Below, in pieces: positions 1-10,019 of a stretch of DNA of 64,000 nt. The stretch spans positions 23,887,905-23,951,904 of the forward strand of contig NC_061866.1 of NCBI RefSeq assembly GCF_907164915.1, given 5' to 3'. The DNA is from Impatiens glandulifera. Lineage: Eukaryota > Streptophyta > Magnoliopsida > Ericales > Balsaminaceae. Position numbers and translations under genes: made by a program. The notes under the pieces are model-generated. The model was not told where the DNA came from. It made no database searches and saw nothing but the letters and a program-made list of their open reading frames with translations. How positions within the stretch are numbered: position 1 is the stretch's first letter; every line of letters begins with the position of its first letter.

Positions 1-1484
1 AGCCACCATGACTGGTTAGTTGGTTCAACATACTTCAATTCCTTTTTAATCATTGACTCATTTTCATTATGAGTTGCTTTAGTGTTAGTTGATGTACCTT
101 TGACAAAACTTATGAATGGAAGTTTTCCTTTCTTGGGTTGCAACTTTTTGCATGACTTGTCTGAGTTGTTGTTATCGTAGCCCAAGCCAAACTTGCAGTT
201 GGTAGGCCTTTGATGACTTGTCATCTGATTAACCACATCCCCAGACTTAGTCCATGTAGTAATCATGTAGTTCGTTCTCTCATTTTCTTTTGTCAACAGT
301 TGAACTATCTCCTTGTGCTTTTATTCTCATAGGATATTTCATTTATTTCACCAGTCATGACATCTGGTTGAGTTGTGACGAGAACTGACAATTTCTTGTA
401 CTCACTAACCATGTCATTGAGTGCAAGAATCAAGTCGTCTCTGGTAAATTCTTTAAAAGAGAAATCAAATATCTCTTCGTCATTTTCCATAAAGCATCTA
501 ACTTCTTCATTGTCATTGTCTGAGTCATTTTGAGCCCACATACTTCCTCCATCATCTTCTAGCAAGGTTTTCTAATCTTTATTGCGCTTGGTTAGTTGAT
601 AGTCCTCCCTAGGTTTGTGATCAATAGGCTTCATGTCTCTCTTCTTGGTTTTCTACACTCTGACTTGTAATGACCTAAAGTATCACAATTAAAACACTGA
701 ATGTTAGCTTTGTAATCGTTGGAGTTGTTGTTGTGGTTGTAGGATGAGCTGGATTGATTTTTCTTCATGAATCGGCCAAACTTCTTCACGAGTAAGGACA
801 TTGCATCATCGCTAAATTGCTCAGCTGTCATGACGGGTTCAGGAGCTACGGGCTCCACAGAGGACACCAAAGCTTTAGTCACATTCGAGGATGAAGACTC
901 ATCTTCGTTTCTTGAGTTCATCTAGAACTCATAGGCTTTTAGATCGTCAAACAGATCATACAGCGGCATTTTGTTAAGATTTCTTGATTCCCATGCACTT
1001 GGAAGAGCTCTCAACGCCTTGACAATTATGTCTTTGTTACCGTGCGTCTTTCCCAAAATGGCCAGTTCATTGACAATACTAGTAAAACTCTCATTGAACT
1101 CTTCATCGTCTCTCTAGGACACATTTTGATGTTGTCAAACTTTTGGGTGGAAACCATGATCTTGATTTCCCTTGTTTTCTCGTTGCCTTCATTCATTTGA
1201 ATCATCTTCTTCCATACTTCATTGGAAGAAGCACAGGTTCTGATCTTTGCGAACGTATTCCTGTCCTGAGTGCCATATATGGCTTTTCTGGAAAGGTTGT
1301 CGAGATTTTTCTTTCTTCTAACTTCTTTGGTCCATTCGCTTCAGTCCTTTTCGATCTTGATCGAGCCATCGGTAACGACATGCCACATGTCATCATATAA
1401 GGAGGCTAGATAAACATTCATTCGCAGCTTCTAGTCGAAAAAGTCTATACTTTTGAACATTGGAGGCTTGGTGAAAGAAGACAT
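1..1484 (-). pseudogene. Copia gag, 3'-truncated by window edge (element L)
   Basis: Reverse-strand gag of a Ty1/copia element, the coat protein that packages the element RNA. The likely start codon is the complement of 1482-1484, about 30 bases inside the primer-binding site. The first part is a degenerate UBN2-type gag domain with several stops and shifts. A CX2CX4HX4C zinc knuckle (CFNCDTLGHYKSEC) lies at 655-696. It is followed by an acidic segment at about 305-565 (CFMENDEEIFDFSF then LILALNDMV), and near 100-180 by a segment matching FISFVKG. The same order (UBN2, knuckle, acidic block, FxxFVK block) occurs in the gag genes of elements X and B in this window. Pol would lie left of base 1. 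Identity as copia gag is clear; activity is excluded by the broken frame. Confidence 0.85.
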
Positions 1485-1516
1485 GATGATTGATTTCTTG
1501 AGAGTAGAGACTAGCT

Positions 1517-1528
1517 TCTCTGATACCA
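1517..1528 (-). other. Primer-binding site, initiator tRNA-Met (element L)
   Basis: On the minus strand this reads TGGTATCAGAGA, two bases inside the LTR end. It matches the 3' end of plant initiator tRNA-Met, the usual copia primer, and fixes the orientation of element L as minus. Confidence 0.85.
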
Positions 1529-1530
1529 CT

Positions 1531-2775
1531 TGTTAGGATCGGGATCAACACTAGAGACGGGGGTCTGCTAACGATGAACGCTTACACACACTTCGGTCGA
1601 TAATAACTCTGTTAGAAGTTAGTATCTTGTTTCTACTCTTCATAAGACGTAGCAAACTCTTCAACCGAGTTCAAGTGCAGAAATGTTTGTTTTGATTTGA
1701 AGCAATAAATGATCGATTTGGACGAAAGGAAAGAAAAAACACGCAACATGGGATTTTATGGATGTTCGGAGTAGAAAGCTCATATGTCACCCCTTCTTCT
1801 CAATTTTCAGAAGGATATTCACTAGAAGGTTTGATTGAATACAACGCTCGTATACAACCCAGTAGAACAACCAGGACTCAATTAGCACTCCTAGAACACA
1901 CTCTCTATTGAGAAGAAACTAATTATGTCAACTTACAATGCTAACCACTCACACATAATATCTAGATTTTTAATACAAGTTTAGAGCTCTAACACACTTG
2001 AAAGCTTGTGAAATGTTCTTGTTGTAGTTATCGTTATCTCTTTGTGTATTCACTATGTTGAGGCACATTGTCAAGATGTCCTCTATTCTCTTAAGTAGGA
2101 AAATGTCAACGGATATATTTTTGTTGCTCAACCGACACTTCTACTTCATAGGACATCTGTCTTGATCTTGATTGGTTGAGTTCTAGAAGGTACATTAAAA
2201 ATTATCTTCATTTGATCTTGTGTATACTTGATTTACAATAAGCCAAAATCTCATTAATGTAATGTGATTCACAAGGAATGTGCAGCATGGAGTTTTTGTC
2301 TTTTGGTGCTTTGGCAGTCTATTCTAGGTTGGCAGACAAATGCTGCCAAAAGTTCTTAATCAGACTTGCACCTAAATGGAAATGAAATATTGGAGTTGTA
2401 TAAGGCTGGTTTCTTAATATACCGGAACCGTCCTTATGTAGCATGGACAGAGTAAAGTATTGGACGCGCTCCATCTTGTCGTAAAACCGAAGTTCTGTAT
2501 GACCGTATACGCTCTAGTATACAAAACCGGAACATAAAACCGAAGGCGCTTCTTCATAAAACCAAAGTCTTTAAAAACCGAAGGCGCATCTTCACAAAAC
2601 CAAAGTCTTGGAAAACTAAATGCGCTTCTTCATAAAACCGAAGTCTAGGAAAACCGAAGGCGCTTCTTCATAAAACTGAAGTCTTGGAAAACAGAAGGCG
2701 CTTCTTCACAAAACCGAAGTCTTAGAAAACTAAAGGCGCTTCTTCACAAAACCGAAGTCTTGGAAAACCGAAGGC
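1531..2775 (-). mobile_element. 5' LTR of copia element L, probably interrupted at 2776
   Basis: The LTR begins at TGTTAGGATCGGGATC, directly beside the primer site. At 1755-1794 it carries the conserved LTR block seen in the other copia LTRs (TTTATGGATGTTCGGAG, then CATATGTCACCCC, minus orientation). Its outer end is not visible. The sequence runs into a 38-bp tandem array and is then replaced at 2776 by the LTR of another element, so the remainder probably lies beyond that insertion. That last step is inference. Confidence 0.65.
2536..2775. repeat. 38-bp tandem array, about 6-7 copies
   Basis: The unit is close to AAAACCGAAGGCGCTTCTTC followed by ATAAAACCGAAGTCTTGG, with scattered substitutions. 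Each unit holds two AAAACCGAAG words. The array stops exactly at the TG of the next LTR at 2776, as expected if that element inserted into it. Confidence 0.85.
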
Positions 2776-4024
2776 TGTTAGGATCGGGATCTCCCTTGGA
2801 AGACCGAGGTCCGGCTTTTAACGGTGAACACTTAACAACACAACACACACTGGTAATAGTACGGTTAAAGACTAGAACCGTTTCTTAACACTACACAAGC
2901 TGTCACAAACCTCTTGAACCGGGTTCAAGTACGGAAGTGGTTTGTTTCAGCTTGAAGCAACACACACAGTTCGGTTTGGAGGTTATTCAATGAGGAGATG
3001 TCGGTTTAAAGAGAAAGACGGTTTGGTTTAGGAACTTACTAGTAATTTCGGTTCGGTTTAGATGTTTCAGTTAGGTTTGAGTGAGTAAGCCGTAATATGA
3101 AAGTAAAGAACACGAGACAAGAATTTTTATGGATGTTCGGAGTTTAATCTCCTACGTCATCCTTCTTCTTAAATAGTGAGAAGGATATTCACTAAGGAAT
3201 ATTACACAATCACAACACACAATCCGAACGAGTCTTATTTACTGCTCGTCGGTTACACTACTCACAATGATGTAATACAATACTTTTTACTCAATGGTAA
3301 AATACACACACAATACAAAAACACTTTTGGTAATTTTCAATCACTTTTCGAGGACGTGCGTAAGATCTTATGTTGTTGTTTACTTCTCTCTTGTATATAT
3401 TTTTCGTAGTGATATCACGCGTATGTGTCTTCGGCACCATGAGCTTCTATTTATATGAAAATATGACAACGATCATAATTTTCTCTCTCCGCTGGATTGT
3501 TCATCTGAAGTCGCGCCAGTCAGGTTCAGAGGATTGCATGCACGCTTTGTTATTTTGGACACTTAGCAGCCATGCACTTAGGCCGGCTTGCATTTTGGAC
3601 ACATGGCATACATGCACCAGGTCTGCCGCCTGAATCAGATGTTGCTTGTGGATTTAGATAAACAGTTCATCATTGTTTTCGTTGCATGCTTCTGATCCGG
3701 ATCTTTTCTTCTTGTACATTTCCGAGAAATCTTTATATCATCATATTGCGTCATCTTCTCAGATTCATCACTTTTCAAAGTTTTTCGTTGAGCTTTATGA
3801 TCTTCAATAAAGAATGAGTTAGTCGGATGAATCAGCCGGATGATGACATTTTTACTAGTCGTTCTGGTTGAAGGAGTTCAACCGGTTTCACAGGTTATGA
3901 CCGGATCATTGAGTCGTGTACTTCAGCCGGTATGATGCGGCTTGATCTGTACTTGCACAGGAAAATTGAGATTTATTAAGTTCTTTTTGGCCGGTTAAAA
4001 TTAACTTCCTTAATTTTTCTAACA
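2776..4024 (-). mobile_element. 3' LTR of outer copia element O
   Basis: A 1,249-bp LTR bounded by TGTTAGGATCGG at the left and TTTTTCTAACA at the right (TG...CA on both strands). On the minus strand its start resembles the LTR of element B at 54364 (GAAAAATTAAG then AAGTTAATTTT). It carries a minus-strand TATA box (TATAAATAG, 3447-3455) and the conserved block at 3126-3164 (GGATGTTCGGAG then CTCCTACGTCA). A polypurine tract adjoins its right side, which makes it the 3' LTR of a minus-strand element. The bases before it, 2771-2775 (AAGGC), would be one target duplication. Confidence 0.85.
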
Positions 4025-4330
4025 ATTTCTCCCTTTTTGATTATTTAGAATATATATATATTCAAAATTTGTAATGTATGGCCGGTTAAAAATTTAGCTT
4101 CCTTAATTTTTCTAACAATTTCTCCATTTTTGATTATTTAGAATAAATATTCAAAATTTGTAATGTATGGCCGGTTGAAAATTTAGCTTCCTTAATTTTT
4201 CTAACAATTTCTCCCTTTTTGATTATTTAGAATAAATATTCAAATTTTGTAATGTATGGCCGGTTGAAAAATTAAGTTGATTTGACCGAGTTTTGAAAAA
4301 TGTTTTTACCAATTTCTCCCTTTTTGATAC
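4021..4330 (-). repeat. Iterated polypurine-tract / LTR-start module of element O
   Basis: The complement of a polypurine tract (CAATTTCTCCCTTTTTGATT) next to a TTTTTCTAACA LTR end occurs at about 4021, 4114 and 4203, with a weaker copy at 4310. Spacings are 93, 89 and about 106 bases. Each copy is separated by a CCGGTTRAAAATTTAGCTTCC-type stretch resembling the first bases of the LTR. Only the copy at 4021 borders the full LTR. Confidence 0.8.
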
Positions 4331-4500
4331 TTTTCAAAGAAAAGTTTCAAAATATGATGTTTTTAAATATGTGTCTAATGATCCTAAGCTGTTTGAAAGA
4401 TTTGATTTTTCAAAATCTAACTTCATAAACTATGAGAAAATAAGCTAAAAGTTGAGGTGATAGGTTCATAAGTTCAAAACAGAAAGAAATTAAATAAGTA
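4331..4500. other. Untranslated 3' region of element O
   Basis: AT-rich sequence between the polypurine copies and the end of the accessory gene of element O. I see no gene or clear motif here. Confidence 0.5.
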
Positions 4501-4757
4501 AACTATGGGTCGGATGATCCTCCCTTTTCTTTTTCTTAGAGCTTTTTCTCCTGCTCGACTTACCATTCTCTTTCCCTTTGACCCGCATCCATGCACCATC
4601 CGGTTATAGATTCGGTCTTTCGAAGGGAAGCGGTTGAAGTTGAAAAACCCACCTACCGGTCTAGGTGGTCGAGACGGGGGAACGACGGATGGTCCCTGAC
4701 TTATTGATAGAGCAGATGAGGTTGTTGCAACTTTCTTCTTCCTTGGTGTTAGAGGAG
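4500..4757 (-). pseudogene. Accessory gene 3 of element O, C-terminal piece
   Basis: On the minus strand this encodes a basic, proline- and lysine-rich segment (PRKKKVATTSS near 4750, and further runs such as KALRKRKGR toward 4515). It is the end of the gene whose earlier part lies at 14550-16924; the two pieces were separated by insertion of element X. The basic tail resembles the end of accessory gene 3 in element A (KRKRKPSKK, KKKRNK) and suggests nuclear targeting or nucleic-acid binding, which is inference. Confidence 0.6.
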
Positions 4758-4909
4758 TGTTGGGTCAAATTATTTTGACTAATTGTTGAAATAATTTAAC
4801 CATTGGAATTTTGATGATGAAATGACTTATGCATTTTGATGCAGGTGTATCGAAATCATATTTCATAAGACTTAACTCTAATGACGGTCATTAGACCGAT
4901 TTTGGCATT

Positions 4910-6300
4910 AGATGCATAGAATTAGACGTGCAGTTTAACTTAGCGGAGTTAGACATGCAGTTTAATGAATGCACAGAATTAGACGTGTAGTCTAACTCGT
5001 GGAGTTAGACGTGCAGTCTAACTCATGGAGTTAGACGTGCAGTCTAATAGATCTCGGAATTAAACGTGCAGTCTAACTCGTGGAGTTAGACGTGCAGTCT
5101 AATAGATATCGGAATTAGACGTGCAGTCTAATAGATATCGGAATTAGACGTGCAGTCTAACTCAACGAAGTTAGACGTGCATGAAGTCTAATGTTTACGG
5201 AATTAGACGTGCAGTCTAACTCAGCGGAGTTAGACGTGCAGTCTAATGTATACGGAATTAGATATGCAGTCTAACTTAGTGGAGTTAGACGTGCAGTCTA
5301 TTGGATTATGAAGGTTAGACGTGAGTCTAACTCCTTCAGATAAGTCTGAAGTAGAACCAGAATTAGACGTGCAGTCTAACTCAGTGGAGTTAGATGTGCA
5401 GTCTAATGGTTATTGGATAATTAGACGTGTAGTCTAATTAGTGAAGGATAGACGTAAGTCTAACTCTTTCAGACAAGTCTAAAGTAGAACCAGAATTAGA
5501 CGTGCAGTCTAACTCAGTGGAGTTAGATGTGCAGTCTAATGGTTATTGGATAATTAGACGTGTAGTCTAATTAGTGAAGGTTAGACGTAAGTCTAACTCC
5601 TTCAGATAAGTCTGAAGTAGAACCGGAATTAGACGTGCAGTCTAACTCAGTGGAGTTAGACGTGCAGTCTAATGGTTATTGGATAATTAGACGTGTAGTC
5701 TAATTAGTGAAGGTTAGAGGTAAGTCTAACTCCTTCAGACAAGTCTGAAGTAGAACCGGAATTAGACGTACAGTCTAACTCAGTGGAGTTAGACGTGCAG
5801 TCTAATAGTTATTGGATAATTAGACGTGTAGTCTAATTAGTGAAGGTTAGACGTAAGTCTAACTCCTTCAGATAAGTCTGAAGTAGAACTGGAATTAGAC
5901 GTGCAGTCTAACTCAGTGGAGTTAGACGTGCAGTCTAATGGTTATTGGATAATTAGATTTGTAGTGTAATTAGTGAAGGTTAGAGGTAAGTCTAACTCCT
6001 TCAGACAAGTCTGAAGTAGAACCGGAATTATACGTGTAGTCTAACTCAGTGGAGTTAGACGTGCAGTCTAATAATGGTTATTGGATAATTAGACGTGTAG
6101 TCTAATTAGTGAAGGTTAGACGTAAGTCTAACTCCTTCAGACAAGTCTGAAGTAGAAACGGAATTAGACGTGCAGTCTAACTCAGTGGAGTTAGACGTGC
6201 AGACTAATGGTTATTGGATAATTAGACGTGTAGTCTAATTAGTGAAAGTTAGACGTGTAGTCTAACTCCTTCAGATTAGTCTGAAGTGGTTGCAATTAGA
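4910..6300. repeat. Inverted-word tandem array in 5' LTR of X, 133-bp period
   Basis: The basic word is TTAGAC-N5-GTCTAA (usually TTAGACGTGCAGTCTAA), itself a short inverted repeat. From about 5340 on the words are organised into a 133-bp higher-order unit. The marker GGTTATTGGATAATTAGAC (or a close variant) begins at 5408, 5541, 5674, 5807, 5940, 6076 and 6209, giving spacings of 133, 133, 133, 133, 136 and 133. The proximal part (4910-5330) is less regular. Confidence 0.95.
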
Positions 6301-7043
6301 CATAAGTCTAATCTCATTAGACCAGGCACTCTAATGGATTCTGCTCTTAAACAGGGATGTTTGATTTGATTAGACAAGGGCGTCTAAAGTAAATACATCT
6401 AATGCTCAGCTTAATTAGTATGCTAGAAGTTGGCACCCGCCTATCCACGTGTTATAGTTGTACCCTACTCCTGCTCCAATTTCTAGTAAAGATTAGTACA
6501 ACAGCTATATGCAACCAACCAACGAATTCCACGTAAAAAAATTTTCCTCATATTACTTGTTTTTTAGGTACATCTCTGATGGAATATTCGGCGCACTACC
6601 AGTGGTGTACGGCCACGATCCTTGTTCTCAGAACCTACTGTGTACAATGGAGGCTTTCCAATGAAAGAGTGTCATGTATCATTCTAAAAGATTCGATCGT
6701 TAGTCTCTGCCTTGTATTTATCAAATCTCAAGGACAACGGACAATCTGCTAATCAATCGAACGCAAACTGAACCAACACACAATCTTATTTTACAAAGAG
6801 AGAAAGTTATTTGATCATTTTGCTTACTGAATTCAATCCTTTGAATATTCATATTGTGCAGTTGATTTCCTGATTGTACTGTGTGTGAATCAAGAGTGCT
6901 AAAATCAAAAACACCTTTAGCTAAGTGATATTATTCATCTTGTATATTGAACAGAGTGTGTTCTGTTCAATAGTGAGCTAAGTGTGTATAAATTGTATTT
7001 GACTCGAATTATATTATAGTGAATCCTTTCGGTCGTTGGAAGA

Positions 7044-7081
7044 AGGGGTGACGTAGGAGAGTTTCTCCAAACATCCATAAA
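7044..7081 (+). promoter_or_regulatory. Conserved copia LTR block
   Basis: GGGGTGACGTAGGAG, a short loop, then CTCCAAACATCCATAAA. GGAG and CTCC can pair. The same block is in the LTRs at 1755-1794, 3126-3164, 14287-14323, 50274-50311 and 55181-55218, although those LTRs otherwise differ greatly. Its position in the R/U5 part of the LTR suggests an RNA role such as 3' end formation or primer-region folding; this is inference. Confidence 0.75.
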
Positions 7082-7304
7082 CAAATTGTTGTGTTCTTTC
7101 ATTTCTGTCATATTTTCATCTTTCATCTTGAGCTTCAAACCCAAGTAAACAATTCCGCCTTAAATCTATTTCAAGTGTTTACAAGTGTTTGCGTAGAATA
7201 GAAAGTGAATTAAATCCCTAACAGGATTTCTGTCAAACCGTTTTTTATAAGCCTTCATCAATAGCCAGACCCCCGTCTCTATCGATAAAGTCAATCCTAT
7301 CAAT

Positions 7305-7316
7305 TGGTATCAGCGC
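7305..7316 (+). other. Primer-binding site, initiator tRNA-Met (element X)
   Basis: TGGTATCAGCGC begins two bases after the LTR end, matching the initiator tRNA-Met 3' end. Confidence 0.88.
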
Positions 7317-7347
7317 CCTGTTTCTATTCTCAAGCCTTTCCTAAAAT

Positions 7348-9139
7348 ATGTCGACCATAACCAAAGATGCTAGTGCTACAACCACTCCAACTTTCTCTCG
7401 AGAAAACTACATTGTTTGGAAGAAAAGAGTTCATGCTCATCTTTCTTCTCTTCATGACGATATGTGGAGTGTTGTCACAGAAGGTCCTATCAACATCGAT
7501 AAGGAGAAAGCTGACTGGACTGCTGAAGAAAAGAGGCAAAACAACCTCAACAACATGGCTCTTGATGTTCTATACAGATCTCTCGATGACAGCATGTTCA
7601 ACTACATTATCGAATGCAATACTTCCAAAGAGGTTTGGGACAGACTCACCCAACTGTGTGAGGGCAACGAGCAAACTAAGGAAAACAAGATTATGGTTGC
7701 CACTCAGCAGTTTGACAGCTTCAAGATGCGTCTTGGTGAAACAATGAACGACTTCGACACCAGATTCAGCAAGATTGTCTCCTCCCTATCCATCCTAGGC
7801 AAGACCTATAGCAATAGGGAGCTTGCTATCAAGGTCATGCGTGCTCTTCCAAGGGAATGGGAAATAAAGACAATGACGATGAGAGAATCCAAAGATCTTA
7901 ACAAGATCTCTCTCTTTGATCTCTTTGCTGATCTCAAGGCCTACGAGTTCGAGCTGAACTGTAGGATGGAAGAAGATCAACCCACATCCGTTATTATTGC
8001 CAAGGCGCTGGTGACTGCTGAAGAGCCACCAACTGCTCCGGATGTGAAGATGGCAGCTCAGCAGCTGAGCAGCGATGCCATGTCTCTCTTTGTGAAGAAG
8101 TTTGACGACTTCATGAAGAATAGCAACTCTAACTCAAACTCTTCAAATTCTAATGACAATAAAAAATCTAAATCTAATGTTACTTGTTTTAACCGTGGTA
8201 TTATCATTATGCATCGGAATGCCGGAAGCCGAAACGTGAAGATGTCAAGGATGATGGAAAAGAGCTGAAGGCTCTTATGGAAGGTGACGGGAAGAACAAA
8301 GGAAGTAGTTGTGGTTCCTACTTTTCATCCAGTGAAAGTGATGAAGAAGAGGTGGCCTGCTTCATAGCAAGAGAAGATGAAGAAAGAACTCAAGAGACTG
8401 AGGTATTTCACTTCTCTTCCGAAAGGTTTTCAAGGGAACAACTGGTAGCTGCACTAGATGACATGGTCATCGAGTACAGAAAGCTAGCAGAATCCCTAAA
8501 TGAAACTAAATCTTCACCAGATGTAAACAAACCAAATCTGTTTCAAGTTGAAGAGTCAATTTTTTTTAAAAGAAGATTGAAGAGATCTCATCTAAGAATG
8601 AGATGCTCAAAGAACAGATTCAAACCCTTTCATCTGAAAACAAAAGGTTAAACTATGTTGTCTGTGCATGGACAAGATCAGGAGATGTTGTCAAACATCA
8701 TATCAGTATGTTGAAACATGCTGGATCTAGATCCGGACTGAGATTTGATAGCAATGACCCTAACCTGTCATGCAAAAAGTCCAACTCATCTGACAAGCTT
8801 AAGCTAATAAGCTTTGTCAAAGGGAGTATGACTGACATTGAATCTGATCCTATTCATGAAGAAGTTGATTTCAAAAATGAAATTGTTTATGTTTCGTCGA
8901 CTGTTAGTTGGCTTAAAAACAAGCTAGAAGCAGCTAACAAGTCTGACAATCTAAAACTTGACTCTAAGTCGAGGAGTTTTAAAAGAAAATCTTCTTCAAA
9001 AGCTAAATGATCAGTGGCTAGCAGGAAGTCATCTGCTAAGTCAAAATCTTATGCATTAATCACAACACAAAATGGGAAATCCATCAGGATAGCTCAAATA
9101 TGGATTTCTAAGGGACTAATTGATCGAGGACCCAATTGA
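7348..9139 (+). pseudogene. Copia gag of element X, two frameshifts
   Basis: Gag polyprotein of a UBN2-type copia element. The start codon at 7348 follows the primer site closely. Residues 1-210 form the UBN2 domain (YIVWKKRVHAHL, then NEQTKENKIMVATQQFD, then LKAYEFEL). The zinc knuckle near 8185-8235 is disrupted by a frameshift just after CFN. The frame resumes with an acidic segment (DEEEVACFIAREDEE, 8340-8400) and LVAALDDMV, shifts again at the T-run near 8565, and continues with LISFVKGS and a Lys/Ser-rich end. A further stop lies at 9008-9010 before the natural stop, GPN-TGA at 9137-9139, which matches the gag end of element B. Not expected to make functional capsid. Confidence 0.88.
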
Positions 9140-9990
9140 ATATGGGTACCAAAATGTGTAAATAGTTTTTTTGTAGGTGATGCAGGAGGATTGCAGGAAG
9201 GAAGCTAGAAGTATACTCTTTTGAGTACACAAACTGGAAGATCAACAATGGCTTTTGCCATTCTAGTAGATAAATGTTTTTATTTGTTAAAAATGTTTTT
9301 GGTCTTTGAACCACAAAAACTGTCTCTTATGCTTTTCTGTCCCTATACAAAATGAGAGGGAAAATTACATTGAAAGTAAGGATACTCTCTAGACGAATAC
9401 TCTTAATCGGTCTATTAGACAAGTGTGTTTAAAAGAAACGGTTTGTACTTAGACGTATTTTTGCTCAAAATCTATACATCTAAGTCTATATGTTGAGGTT
9501 TTAAACCTACGCGATTAGACGGACACGCCTAATAGACGTTAGACGTTTTTACTTCATGAGCAAGAGGATGCTCACGTCTAATCAAACACACATCTAACAC
9601 TTGGTGTTCATGCGCAATTAGACGTACACGTCTAATAGACATTAGACGTATTGTTATACAACACGGAATTAGACGTATGCGTCTAATAGACCCATCTGTC
9701 TAATAGACATTTAGTTATATGGATTTATGCAGGAAGAAAAACGTCTAACTATGTACTGATTAGACTGATCAAGGACAGCTGTCCCACGTGAGGATATATC
9801 CGTTTTTTCCGCTCAAATATCAAACAGTCATCTCTTAACAACGTGAAGACACGTGTCATTCAAGTTTAGAGACAATGACTAATTTCCCCCATTTTTTAAT
9901 GATGACTCCTTGAAAAAGGACGTCTAACATTTATTGATGGGATATACCCTTAAGAAAAGTGACGGTTATTCTGTGTATCCTTTCCCTGTC
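9140..9990 (+). other. Noncoding interval of X replacing pol, with TTAGACGT words
   Basis: The first ~40 bases keep the start of the pol boundary seen in element B (TGGGTACCAAAA, then a 3'-splice-like TTTTTTTGTAG at 9176). Pol homology then stops. From about 9380 to 9720 there are many TTAGACGT and CGTCTAAT words like those of the LTR array but irregularly spaced. No open frame here looks real. Confidence 0.75.
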
Positions 9991-9997
9991 TATATAA
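9991..9997 (+). promoter_or_regulatory. TATA box of accessory gene in X
   Basis: TATATAA followed by a short pyrimidine- and A-rich leader before the accessory gene. Placement matches the TATA boxes of the six accessory genes in A and B. Confidence 0.55.
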
Positions 9998-10019
9998 GGA
10001 CATTAGTGCATGAGTTTGA

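Larger units (their letters stand above)
4758..7302 (+). mobile_element. 5' LTR of element X (2,545 bp)
   Basis: Runs from TGTTGGGTCAAATTATT to CCTATCA, directly before the primer site. It contains a long array of TTAGACGTGCAGTCTAA-type words (about 4910-6300) and the conserved LTR block at 7044-7081. It is 866 bp longer than its 3' partner, mainly because the array is larger. Confidence 0.92.

Noticed and set aside
4910..6300. CRISPR-like array
   Set aside because: Repeats are not separated by unique spacers; units form a 133-bp tandem inside a plant retrotransposon LTR.
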